Positions 55,792-64,000 of a stretch of 64,000 nucleotides of DNA are shown here, piece by piece (positions within the stretch are counted from its first letter, which is position 1; every line of letters begins with the position of its first letter). The notes beneath the pieces were generated by a model. That model was not told the origin of the DNA. It saw only the letters and a list, made by a program, of their open reading frames with translations, and ran no database searches. The translations under genes and the position numbers were made by a program. The DNA is from Bacteroidia bacterium (GTDB taxonomy: Bacteria; Bacteroidota; Bacteroidia; AKYH767-A; OLB10), in the NCBI GenBank assembly GCA_016788065.1, contig JAEUTI010000026.1, forward strand, positions 66,290-130,289. Reading direction: 5' to 3'.

Positions 55792-57048
55792 TTATTTACC
55801 TCTGATAATTACAACCGGATCAATTCGTGCAGCTTTTTTAGCCGGGAAGTAACCTGCGATATAAGTTGTTGCCATTGCAAATAAAGCACCAATGATATAG
55901 TAGGTGAAGTCGTAGTTGATAGGATAGGTACTTATGGCCGGAAGTGCAGCAGTTTTGAATGGTATTTGATCGATGAGCATAGTGAGCAGCATGCCGGTAA
56001 GTAATCCAGCAACGCCACCAATAAAACCAATGATCATTGAAAGATTAATAAAAATGTTTTTTACATCAGAAGATGAAAATCCAGTTGCTTTCAGAATAGC
56101 GATGGCATCCATTTTTTCATAAATCATCATGTTCAGAATATTATAAATACCAAATCCTGCAACTATCAGCAAGGTAATGCTCACAGCATACGTGATGATA
56201 TTCCTCACCTTGGTCCCTGACTCGAACTGCGCATTTGCCGTTTGCACATCTTCCGCATCGGTGCGATAACGCAAAGCGTATTCTTTAGCAACGGCAGGAG
56301 CATCATCAATATTTGTGAGTTTTACCTGAATGTCGGTGTAATAACTTTTGGGTTTGCCCAGAAGTTTTTGTGTGGTCTCCAGCGATGCATAACTCTGTAC
56401 ATCATCAACAGTAGCCAGACCAAGTTGAAAAATACCAACCACTTTCAGTGAAAGCTGATCACCCTTTGCAGATGTAACATGAATTACATCGCCAACCTGC
56501 GACATCATTTTATCGGCCACACCTTTACCAAGAATAACTGAATTCGAAATGCGGTTCAGATCATAAGCATCGCCTTTGATAATATAATCGGCAAATGAAA
56601 AGTATTTCATTTCCTGGGAAACATCAATACCATTTACCAATCCGTTTAAATCAATTACACCAATATTGTAAAAAACCTGTGAAGCAACTTTTGGGGCTAC
56701 AGCAACTACTCTGGAATCGTTTTTTAGCGAATGAATAATTGCTGTGCTGTTGTAAATTTCTGTGCGGCTGTCGGATGGCTTTATAGAACGCACAATATTC
56801 ACTGCGTTTTTGAATTCTGTACTTCGGTTTACCGGCTGATCGGCATTCGGATTAATGGCATTGTATAATCGGATATGAGGCGTACGGTTCAGAATTAAAC
56901 TGTCAAGCATTTTGTTTAATCCCGTCATGAAACTCACCAGCGTAATAAACATCGCAATACCAAAAGTAACTCCGGCAGCTGCAATCACCGATTGCTTTAG
57001 CCGGGCCATCAAAAGTGTTTTCGATATGCTGAGATTTAATGTATTCAT
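55792..57048 (-). CDS. ABC transporter permease, MacB/FtsX type
   Basis: A protein of 418 residues from the ATG at 57048; that start overlaps the adaptor gene stop by one base (TGATG), pointing to coupled translation. A further ATG at 57108 would begin within the adaptor gene. Four membrane segments: about 22-45, then three at the C-terminal end (SITLLIVAGFGIYNILNMMIY, IIGFIGGVAGLLTGMLL, IIGALFAMATTYIAGYFPAKKAARIDPVVIIR). Between them lies a large periplasmic MacB-like domain of about 230 residues. It forms the transmembrane part of the exporter with the adjacent ATPase. Confidence 0.9.
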   Translation of the reverse strand: MNTLNLSISKTLLMARLKQSVIAAAGVTFGIAMFITLVSFMTGLNKMLDSLILNRTPHIRLYNAINPNADQPVNRSTEFKNAVNIVRSIKPSDSRTEIYNSTAIIHSLKNDSRVVAVAPKVASQVFYNIGVIDLNGLVNGIDVSQEMKYFSFADYIIKGDAYDLNRISNSVILGKGVADKMMSQVGDVIHVTSAKGDQLSLKVVGIFQLGLATVDDVQSYASLETTQKLLGKPKSYYTDIQVKLTNIDDAPAVAKEYALRYRTDAEDVQTANAQFESGTKVRNIITYAVSITLLIVAGFGIYNILNMMIYEKMDAIAILKATGFSSSDVKNIFINLSMIIGFIGGVAGLLTGMLLTMLIDQIPFKTAALPAISTYPINYDFTYYIIGALFAMATTYIAGYFPAKKAARIDPVVIIRGK

Positions 57049-58139
57049 CACCTTACAGGAGGATAAACATCTTGTGTGGCATTCAGTCCGCCGGTGATTT
57101 CCACCCATTCGGCATTTGAAATTCCAATGGTAACTGCAGTGGTTTCTTTTGGAGCAGTTAATACTTTTCCATCTCCAATAAGGTAGCTGGCAGGAATGAC
57201 CAATGCATCTTTTTTACGTGCTACCAGTATATTCGCTTCTACAGTCAGATTCGGGAACAATGTTGCCGGCTGTGAAGTAAATGTTGCATACACCGTAAAT
57301 GTTCTGGTGCGGGTATTCATAATAGGTGCAACCAATGTTATGACTGCTTCAAAAACCTGTCCCCTATAGGAGTCGAGTGAAAGGAATACTTTTTGTCCCG
57401 CCTTTACTTTTACAATATCGTATTCATCAACCTGAAGTTCGATTGTGTAGTTCCCCGCCTGCCCAATAACTGCCAACGGATTTCCTGTTGTCACCAGCTC
57501 ACCTTTTTCTTTGTTAATGGAAAATACGATTCCGTCAAATAAGCTTTTGATGGTATAATCTTCCTGTTGTTTTTTCAGAATCTGATAACTGTTCTGTGAT
57601 TGCTCATACCCTTTTTGAAGATCCTTTTTTAATTGCTGATATTGATTCAGGACACTCTGGTAATCGGTGGCCGCAGCACGATAGGCAAGCTCTCTTTTTT
57701 CCAAATCTATTTTAGAACCTACCTGTTGACTCCACAGTGATTGTTGTCTGACAAACAGTAGCGAATCGTTTTTTAATTTTTCTGCTGCCAGTTTTAATCT
57801 GCCTTCTGTGTCGCGAAGTAAATTGGAATTGGATGTTGTTTTATCAGCCGATTGTTCCATCGCCAACCGTGCATTTTCTGCCGATAATGATGAGACTTTG
57901 TTATCGATAATAAATAACGCATGACCCTCTGCTACAGTGTCACCTTCATTAATCAGAATTTCTTTAAGGATACCTCCGGTAGTTGCAAATACTTCATACT
58001 GATTCCCGGCTTTTACTATTCCCGAAGCATATACCGACTCGGTTATTTCCCGTTGCTGAGGTTTAATTTTTTCCGAATCTCCCGAGCATCCGATGTTAAT
58101 GGTGAGTGCTAAGAAAAGAATGTATTTTGTTATTTTCAT
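57048..58139 (-). CDS. HlyD/RND-family periplasmic adaptor lipoprotein
   Basis: A protein of 363 residues from the ATG at 58139. The signal peptide ends with a lipobox before the Cys in INIGCSG, so it should be a lipoprotein; an ATG at 58193 would spoil this. The biotinyl-lipoyl-like half motifs (TTGGILKEILINEGDTVAEG and DYTIKSLFDGIVF) flank a long coiled coil (about 75-185), and a beta-barrel domain follows (VDEYDIVKVKAGQKVFLSLDSY). This is the first gene of the adaptor-permease-ATPase operon, which is arranged like MacAB; the outer-membrane partner is not in the operon. Confidence 0.9.
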   Translation of the reverse strand: MKITKYILFLALTINIGCSGDSEKIKPQQREITESVYASGIVKAGNQYEVFATTGGILKEILINEGDTVAEGHALFIIDNKVSSLSAENARLAMEQSADKTTSNSNLLRDTEGRLKLAAEKLKNDSLLFVRQQSLWSQQVGSKIDLEKRELAYRAAATDYQSVLNQYQQLKKDLQKGYEQSQNSYQILKKQQEDYTIKSLFDGIVFSINKEKGELVTTGNPLAVIGQAGNYTIELQVDEYDIVKVKAGQKVFLSLDSYRGQVFEAVITLVAPIMNTRTRTFTVYATFTSQPATLFPNLTVEANILVARKKDALVIPASYLIGDGKVLTAPKETTAVTIGISNAEWVEITGGLNATQDVYPPVR

Positions 58140-58289
58140 AATGCTGTCTTGTACCTGAAAAACGAATTTAGGTGCAAAGGAACAAGAAAACAAATGATTA
58201 AGGGTGATTTTTATCAGTTTGGAAGATTTAACAGGTCATGGAAGCACCCCAAACTATCCTAAAACACAAGAAAAAGAAATTCTAAGTGA

Positions 58290-59021
58290 TTAGGCCGATT
58301 TCACAATCTTCACCACACCAATCCAGTTAAGGACTTTAATCACTGGGTAAACAGGATCAAATTCCCACCATTTGGCACCGAAATTACTTCTGGCAGCAAA
58401 GTGATGATGGTTGTTCTGGAATAATTCTCCCAGTAACAGGAAATCGATGAAAAGGGTGTTTTTCGACTGATCACCATCGTTGAAGTTGGTGTATCCGTAC
58501 TTGTGGCCTGCCCAGTTGACAATGGCTCCCTGTATGGGACCAATGAAAAAGTGAATTGGGAGGAATAACCACATCCACCATTGAGTGGCAAAGAAGAAGT
58601 AAAATGCTATGTATGCTGCTCCAAATAAATACCGGGAAATATTGCTTTCTGCCATGCGCTCCATAGCAGGCCAAACCGGATAATTTTTGTCGAAACGTGC
58701 TTCCGGTTCAATTTTGTGATTCACCAAAGCATTGTAATAGTCTTTTGTTTTCCAGATCATCTGAAAGGCATCTCTGAAATAATGTGGAGAATGCGGATCC
58801 ATCTCGGTGTCGCTGTATGCATGGTGCATACGGTGCATAACAGCATAGGCGCGAGGATTCAAATAGGAAGAACCCTGGGTAAACCAGGTAAACAGGAAGA
58901 AGAATTTTTCCCAGAAAGGAGTCATTGTGAACATCTTATGTGCTCCATAACGGTGCAAAAAGAAGGTCTGGGAAAACAGGGAAAGGTACCAGTGAATGAT
59001 CAGGAACAGTATAACAGGCAT
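58290..59021 (-). CDS. Membrane acyl-CoA (delta-9-type) fatty-acid desaturase
   Basis: A protein of 243 residues with membrane segments at about 3-20, 35-50 and 135-165. It has the three histidine boxes that hold the di-iron centre: HRYGAH (23-28), HRMHH (63-67) and NNHHH (203-207), plus GHKYGYTNF (172-180). It would introduce a double bond into fatty acyl chains at the inner membrane using O2. The regional sign of respiration fits an aerobic host. It is alone on its strand, with a short gap to the amidohydrolase gene upstream. Confidence 0.9.
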   Translation of the reverse strand: MPVILFLIIHWYLSLFSQTFFLHRYGAHKMFTMTPFWEKFFFLFTWFTQGSSYLNPRAYAVMHRMHHAYSDTEMDPHSPHYFRDAFQMIWKTKDYYNALVNHKIEPEARFDKNYPVWPAMERMAESNISRYLFGAAYIAFYFFFATQWWMWLFLPIHFFIGPIQGAIVNWAGHKYGYTNFNDGDQSKNTLFIDFLLLGELFQNNHHHFAARSNFGAKWWEFDPVYPVIKVLNWIGVVKIVKSA

Positions 59022-59095
59022 TGATTCGCTTCGAATTAGGCCGCAAAGGTGCGAAAAAAATCGATTCTAAGGTCCCGGCACCTTCAACTCATAAG

Positions 59096-60388
59096 TTAAG
59101 GGCGATCAAAGCCGTATTTATCCATGAATTTGTTATATAATTGATTTTGAACATTATCCAAATCAATTTCACGTCCATTTAAGATAGCTTTTTCAATGGA
59201 ATTGCTTTTCATGTCAAATATATCGCCACTTGAAATCAGCATGGAAGCATCTTTACCCTGTTGTAGTGTTCCAGTTGATTTGTCGATATCCAGGATTTCC
59301 GCCGCTGAAAGTGTGGTGGCAGTTAAAATTTCTTCTTTCGTTAATCCATACCCTGCTCCGGTTCCTGCTTGAAATGGGAGGTTTCTGACCTGCCAGAATC
59401 CTCCTGCAGCAATAGCGAATTTTACTCCACCCTGTTTTAACAAAAATGGAAGTTTATAAGGCATATCAACATCTTCATCATCCCGCGAAGGTAAGTTGTG
59501 TGTTCCCATCAGCACGACAGGCACATCATTTGCTTTTAATAGTTCAGTTGCCATCCACGCATCTGTTCCACCAACCAATACCATTTTTATTCCGTTCTCT
59601 TTACAAAATGCCACTGCAGCAATTATTTCTTTAATGAAATTGCAGTGCACAAATAATTTTTTTGTTCCGTTAAATAATCCGCGCATCGATTCCAGATGAA
59701 GATTTTTTTCAGGTTGACCGGATTGTGATGCATATACTTTTGCATCTGCAAATAAGTGATGAATACGTTGAATAGATTCACCGGTATGTTGAACTTGCTT
59801 TTCTTCCGGTTCAGCCCACCACGCTTTGTAGATTCGCATCGATGGCCAGTTCAAATGAATGGCACCATCGGATTTGTAAACGGCATCTTCATAGTTCCAA
59901 CCATCCAATGAAACAACTGATGATTGTCCTGATATAAGTCCGCCCTGTGGCACTACCTGTGCATATAAAATACCATTGCTTCTTACTGTAGGAGTAACTT
60001 TAGAATCGGTATTGTAAGCGATCACTGAACGCACTGACGGATTTAAATTTCCGGTTTCATTGTAATCATTTGTTGCACGAACAGCCTCAATTTCATTCAA
60101 TCCGAGAGATGTATTCAATGCAATTAATCCGGGATAAACATGCTTGCCTGAAATATCTATCACTGTATCGTAAGCACTACGATCTATTCTTATTAATGTG
60201 GCATTGGCAATGAGTTTAAATTTACCATTCTCAATTCCAATGGCACTGTTCGCAATTGTTTCTCCGTTTCCAATGTGAGCCGTTGCACCCATGTACAAAA
60301 TTCGCTTGTTGTTTTGCTGCGATGGTTTTTGTGCAGAAGCAATCAATGGTAGTGAAAGGGTAAGTATGGCAATTATATATTTTTTCAT
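59096..60388 (-). CDS. Secreted amidohydrolase-family protein lacking metal ligands
   Basis: A protein of 430 residues from the ATG at 60388, which opens a signal peptide ending LIASAQ; an earlier ATG at 60445 lies in the upstream gene. The fold is that of the amidohydrolase superfamily (ISGKHVYPGLIALNTSLGL; then KGKDASMLIS-type closing strands). The metal-binding HxH is replaced by LNTSL, and the usual terminal Asp reads IAAGGF. It therefore looks non-catalytic or uses another mechanism. It is 40 bases after the large amidohydrolase gene and probably works with it. Confidence 0.8.
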   Translation of the reverse strand: MKKYIIAILTLSLPLIASAQKPSQQNNKRILYMGATAHIGNGETIANSAIGIENGKFKLIANATLIRIDRSAYDTVIDISGKHVYPGLIALNTSLGLNEIEAVRATNDYNETGNLNPSVRSVIAYNTDSKVTPTVRSNGILYAQVVPQGGLISGQSSVVSLDGWNYEDAVYKSDGAIHLNWPSMRIYKAWWAEPEEKQVQHTGESIQRIHHLFADAKVYASQSGQPEKNLHLESMRGLFNGTKKLFVHCNFIKEIIAAVAFCKENGIKMVLVGGTDAWMATELLKANDVPVVLMGTHNLPSRDDEDVDMPYKLPFLLKQGGVKFAIAAGGFWQVRNLPFQAGTGAGYGLTKEEILTATTLSAAEILDIDKSTGTLQQGKDASMLISSGDIFDMKSNSIEKAILNGREIDLDNVQNQLYNKFMDKYGFDRP

Positions 60389-60428
60389 GATAGTCGTTTT
60401 GTGATTTTTAATTTCAGATGTTCTGTTT

Positions 60429-63400
60429 TTAGTGTGCTTCATCATCCATGCAATGATGGAGTTTGTTGATTCGGAAAGCAGGTTGTTTTACTTCACCACC
60501 ACCTTTAGCAACTTCATCAGTCATCTTTTTGATTATTCTGGCTCGTTCTGCAGCAATTTCCTTCTGTAATTCTGCATCGCGTTCCACACTGTAATAGCAA
60601 ATACCATCAATATATGTTGCCAGCACTTTTGCATAAACAGATAACGGATGATCATTCCACAAAACAACATCGGCATCTTTACCTACCTTAATACTGCCAA
60701 CTTTATCATCAATATGTAAAAGTTTCGCTGGATTTAAAGTCACAAATTTAAGTGCTTCCTCTTCACTGACATTGCCATACTTAACCGCTTTGGCAGCTTC
60801 CTGATTTAACCTGCGTGCCATTTCAGCATCGTCTGAATTGTATGCTACTGTAACACCTGATTTATGAAGTATAGCTCCATTATGTGGAATCGCTTCAATC
60901 ACTTCGTACTTATATCCCCACCAGTCGGAAAAACTGGAAGCACCAACACCATGTGCTTTCATTTTATCAGCTACTTTGTAACCCTCTAAGATGTGTGTGA
61001 AAGTATTTATCTTAAAACCTAAGGAGTCGGCAACCCGCATGAGCATAGTAATTTCTCCCTGCTGATAGGAGTGACAAGTGATATTTCGTTTCTTATTCAT
61101 TATTTCTACCAAAGTTTCCAGTCGCAGGTCTCTCCTTGGCGGGATGTTTCCCGATTTCGGCTGATAGGATTTTAGCGATGCCTCATATTCTTTAGCCCTG
61201 GTAAATGCATCAATATAAACCTGCTCAACACCCATTCTCGTTTGTGGATATCTGATTCGGAAATCATCACCCCAATTCGATTGTTTCACATTTTCGCCCA
61301 AAGCAAATTTGATGAAGCCCGGAGCACCTTTCATTTTTAAATTTTCCGGCGATTGTCCCCAACGTAATTTTATGATTGCCGACTGGCCACCAATAGGATT
61401 GCACGAGCCATGCAGTAACTGAGCCATAGTAACACCTCCCGATAATTGACGATAAATGTTGATGTCATCGCAGTCGAGTAAATCTCCAATTCGTACTTCC
61501 GAAGTAACCGCATGAGAACATTCATTCACGTTGTTGCTGACTGCAATATGGGAGTGTTCATCAATAATTCCCGCTGTTAAATGTTTACCGGTACCATCAA
61601 CAATTTTTGCATTTGTTGCAGCTAAATTTTTTCCTACCTGCTGAATTTTACCTTCCGAAATCAAAACATCCCCATTTGTAATGATGCCTTCTTTTTCATT
61701 GGTCCAGATGGTGACGTTTTTGAAAAGTACAGTTTCAGCTACAGGAAATTGTTTGAAACCATAAGCTTTGTTCGGATAGGTAAGTTGCCCCCATTCAGGC
61801 GTTTCAATTTTTGCGGTATCTACTGGAATGGTGGTGGTATCAACTCCTGTTCGGGTAGCATCCCAGGCGATTGTGGCCGATTCGTTATTGAGTCCGGTTC
61901 CTTTGAATCCGTTTGCTGTTGCGTAGCCACTCAGCGACCATACTCCCTTGTTGGCAGCTGTACGAAGTTCAAATCGCAATTGCAGAATATTTTCAGAATA
62001 GGAAACGGAAACTTTGGTGGAGTTGGTATCTTCTTTTAAAGTCCCTTTCAGTTCATAGGGTTGTCCGCCGGTAATAGTTAAAATGCTTCCTGCAAGTTTG
62101 CCTGCATTAATTTTGTAGATGCCACGTATATCGGCGACCTGCGTATTTTTAATGATATAAGGTTTTCCTGCAACCCAGTTTTCGGTGATGATAACACTGT
62201 TCTTGAAAATGTCACCATTTGTGATGATGAAATTCGCAGCATATCCTTTTTTCAATGCAGCAGTTGTTGTAGCAACTCCAAAATACGATGCAGGAGTGTA
62301 AGTACATGCTTTCAAAGCAATTTCTTTAGGTAATCCGTATAAAACTGCTTTTCTTAGCTGTGGTAAAAACTCACTAACCTCTTTCAATCCGTATGAAGTA
62401 AATGCAAATTCAATTCCTTCTTTGTAAAGTAAATAAGGATTTGCCGGTGCCATTTCCCAATGTTTTAGTTCTTCCAACGAGACATTTATGGCATCATAAG
62501 GATCGGATACATTTACGGAAGCAGGAAATTTTAAGGGTAAGATGAATTTATTTCCTGTCGCTTTTAAATCGGCAGCACGCTGATATTCATCACCTGAACC
62601 TTTGATGATATAATTTACTTTAAACTCACTTCCTGTTTTCGATGCTCGCAATGCCTGTAATTTATCATTGGTTTCAAATAGCTGCGGCAATGATTTATTA
62701 TGATTCCATGCTTCCAACGAAAAATTCGTCTCAGCTTTATTGCCACCTGCCTGATACCATTCTGCATCTAAAAATGACTGACGAAGCAATGCAATGGCTC
62801 CCATTTCAGAAGTAGGATAATCCTGTTGTGAACTTCCTTTGTCGAATGAATAACATGCAGCTGCGCGCTCTGTAATTACCTGCTCATGCACAGGTCCTTC
62901 GCCAAGCATCACCATAGTTGCTGTACCGCGTGCAATACCATCACGACGTAATGAAAGTACCGCTCCGAAGCCTGCTTTCCTAAATTCTTTGGCTTTTTCA
63001 GCATTGATATCGAACACGGAGTGAGCTTCAAATTCGGGCTTTAAAGCTTCATTCCAGCTATAAGCACCTCTTGTTTTGCTGGTTATTTGTGGTCCCTTAT
63101 TGTTTTCACCTTTGGAGCCAGCCTCAGGCATTCCGTACTCAGTATAAGGATCGATAAATGAAGGATAAATATGCTGGCCTGCAAGATTACGTACAACTGC
63201 ATTTTTTGGAACTTCGATTGCAGCACCTGCATATTCAACCTTTCCGTTTTTAATAATCAGCATCGCATTCTCAACAACAGTCTGGTAGTCGCTATGCAAG
63301 GTAGCATTGGTGAAGACAAATACAGAACTTCTTTTGTCTGGTATTCCATTCACCGGAAACGTCGTCTGGCTGACTGAGATTATGGGAATAAGGGAAACGA

Positions 63401-63431
63401 ATATCCCCAGAATGATGGCATTAATTTTCAT
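60429..63431 (-). CDS. Secreted protein with two amidohydrolase units, the second intact
   Basis: A protein of 1000 residues from the ATG at 63431, with a signal peptide ending ISVSQ; a longer form from 63536 lacks one. The first unit (about 30-450) has the fold but lacks HxH (SFIDPYTEYG). A linker beta domain (about 440-560) follows. The second unit (about 570-980) has the ligand set of the imidazolonepropionase/prolidase-like branch: IIDEHSHIA (HxH), CHSYQQGE, FTHILEGY and YNSDDAEMARRL. It should be a periplasmic hydrolase, perhaps of peptides or amides. Substrate unknown. The degenerate gene at 59096 follows. Confidence 0.85.
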   Translation of the reverse strand: MKINAIILGIFVSLIPIISVSQTTFPVNGIPDKRSSVFVFTNATLHSDYQTVVENAMLIIKNGKVEYAGAAIEVPKNAVVRNLAGQHIYPSFIDPYTEYGMPEAGSKGENNKGPQITSKTRGAYSWNEALKPEFEAHSVFDINAEKAKEFRKAGFGAVLSLRRDGIARGTATMVMLGEGPVHEQVITERAAACYSFDKGSSQQDYPTSEMGAIALLRQSFLDAEWYQAGGNKAETNFSLEAWNHNKSLPQLFETNDKLQALRASKTGSEFKVNYIIKGSGDEYQRAADLKATGNKFILPLKFPASVNVSDPYDAINVSLEELKHWEMAPANPYLLYKEGIEFAFTSYGLKEVSEFLPQLRKAVLYGLPKEIALKACTYTPASYFGVATTTAALKKGYAANFIITNGDIFKNSVIITENWVAGKPYIIKNTQVADIRGIYKINAGKLAGSILTITGGQPYELKGTLKEDTNSTKVSVSYSENILQLRFELRTAANKGVWSLSGYATANGFKGTGLNNESATIAWDATRTGVDTTTIPVDTAKIETPEWGQLTYPNKAYGFKQFPVAETVLFKNVTIWTNEKEGIITNGDVLISEGKIQQVGKNLAATNAKIVDGTGKHLTAGIIDEHSHIAVSNNVNECSHAVTSEVRIGDLLDCDDINIYRQLSGGVTMAQLLHGSCNPIGGQSAIIKLRWGQSPENLKMKGAPGFIKFALGENVKQSNWGDDFRIRYPQTRMGVEQVYIDAFTRAKEYEASLKSYQPKSGNIPPRRDLRLETLVEIMNKKRNITCHSYQQGEITMLMRVADSLGFKINTFTHILEGYKVADKMKAHGVGASSFSDWWGYKYEVIEAIPHNGAILHKSGVTVAYNSDDAEMARRLNQEAAKAVKYGNVSEEEALKFVTLNPAKLLHIDDKVGSIKVGKDADVVLWNDHPLSVYAKVLATYIDGICYYSVERDAELQKEIAAERARIIKKMTDEVAKGGGEVKQPAFRINKLHHCMDDEAH

Positions 63432-63823
63432 AGAAATCGTTGGTTGAACTGCAATAATATTGAATTTCAGCGTAAAACCCACCAAACCAACATAATTATG
63501 TGACGATTTCGGGTTTAAAAGACGGTTTTGCTGCATAGATTTTAACTGTTATCTTGTGCTTGCCTATGCCAACAGCTTATTTAATGCCCAGCCGCTTGCC
63601 AATCGTGATCTTATTTTAACCGGAATAAGTGTATTTTGACAAGCCTAATGAACCAATGGAACATTGTTATTTTTATTTTAGGAATGCTTTTAATGGACTT
63701 CAATGTGCTATTAGGTTTTTCTATGGATAGGGAATTTTAAATGAACAATGAAAAGTTTAGAATTGTGAATTTATAATGTAAAACGTAAAACTTAGAATGT
63801 AAATTTAGTATAGCTAAATAAGT

Positions 63824-64000
63824 ATGAATAAAAAATTCTCGAAAAGTCTACCCGGACTATTGTTGTTATTTGTCGCATTGCTTATTTATTGGTTCACGGC
63901 AACCGATAAGCAACGGGTTACTAAAGATAGTCCTTCGGAAAGAAACTCGGTCAATACCGAAAAACACCGCCATGAACCACTTGTTTACACCAAACATGCA
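63824..64000 (+). CDS. Partial gene, probable DUF4258 protein
   Basis: The start is at 63824; the frame is open to the right edge (59 residues). It has an N-terminal membrane anchor or signal (about 10-24, LPGLLLLFVALLIYW), a basic polar linker, then LVYTKHA at the end. The last residues match the opening of DUF4258 (the TKHA motif), so I expect the domain to continue beyond the window. Similar Bacteroidota proteins have the same anchor-linker-DUF4258 layout. The 287 bases before it contain only AT-rich DNA and a doubtful 30-codon frame (63648-63740). Confidence 0.55.
   Translation, partial: MNKKFSKSLPGLLLLFVALLIYWFTATDKQRVTKDSPSERNSVNTEKHRHEPLVYTKHA

Overview
The window looks like chromosomal DNA of a member of the Bacteroidota. 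Several independent signs agree: many secreted proteins end in type IX secretion system (T9SS) sorting domains (type A at 1-2277, 19662-21407, 21737-24466 and 36670-38100; gliding-associated type B at 48645-51269). Likely promoters follow the TTG-N19/20-TAnnTTTG pattern. Delta-60, DUF4402, DUF3857 and DUF6265 families occur, and menaquinone appears to be made through futalosine (MqnC). Purple-bacterial-type Shine-Dalgarno sequences are largely absent. I see no rRNA, tRNA, CRISPR array, phage or insertion sequence. No similarity search or composition calculation was run; family calls rest on motif recognition.

Layout. 1-6.2 kb: a surface module with a T9SS cargo protein (cut by the left edge), a DUF4402 protein, a large outer-membrane protein resembling a fimbrial usher, and a convergent second DUF4402 protein. 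This is the most interesting locus here. 6.6-7.9 kb: RNase HI and a SIMPL-domain protein. 7.9-9.0 kb: a gene-free repeat-rich stretch lying exactly where the catalytic half of a pseudouridine synthase should be. 9.0-11.0 kb: that truncated synthase, a DinB-like protein and a coiled-coil protein with three internal repeats. 11.3-15.8 kb: ileS, a TraR/DksA-like gene and lspA. 15.9-19.4 kb: a GT-C-like membrane protein, an S41 protease and dCMP deaminase, on the minus strand. 19.7-24.5 kb: two T9SS cargo proteins.

24.8-30.4 kb: an AraC-type regulator with an HMA-like front end, an SDR oxidoreductase, and a carbohydrate cluster (GH130-like protein, GT4 fused to a second helical domain, cupin). 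30.4-36.6 kb: AT-rich accessory DNA with unknown proteins, a TPR-AAA ATPase paired with a TPR membrane protein, a CPBP protease and a small lipoprotein. 36.7-39.2 kb: a T9SS protein, hairpin repeats and a DUF454 protein. 39.3-44.6 kb: three adjacent secreted transglutaminase-fold proteins, one apparently without catalytic residues.

44.8-51.9 kb: metabolic genes (pdxA, leucyl aminopeptidase, mqnC, riboflavin synthase) around a large T9SS type B protein. 51.9-55.0 kb: a phosphorelay operon (TPR histidine kinase, Hpt protein, membrane-anchored receiver). 55.1-58.1 kb: a tightly coupled ABC exporter operon (lipoprotein adaptor, permease, ATPase). 58.3-63.4 kb: a fatty-acid desaturase and two secreted amidohydrolase-family proteins containing three amidohydrolase-like units, of which only one keeps the metal ligands. 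The right edge cuts a probable DUF4258 gene.
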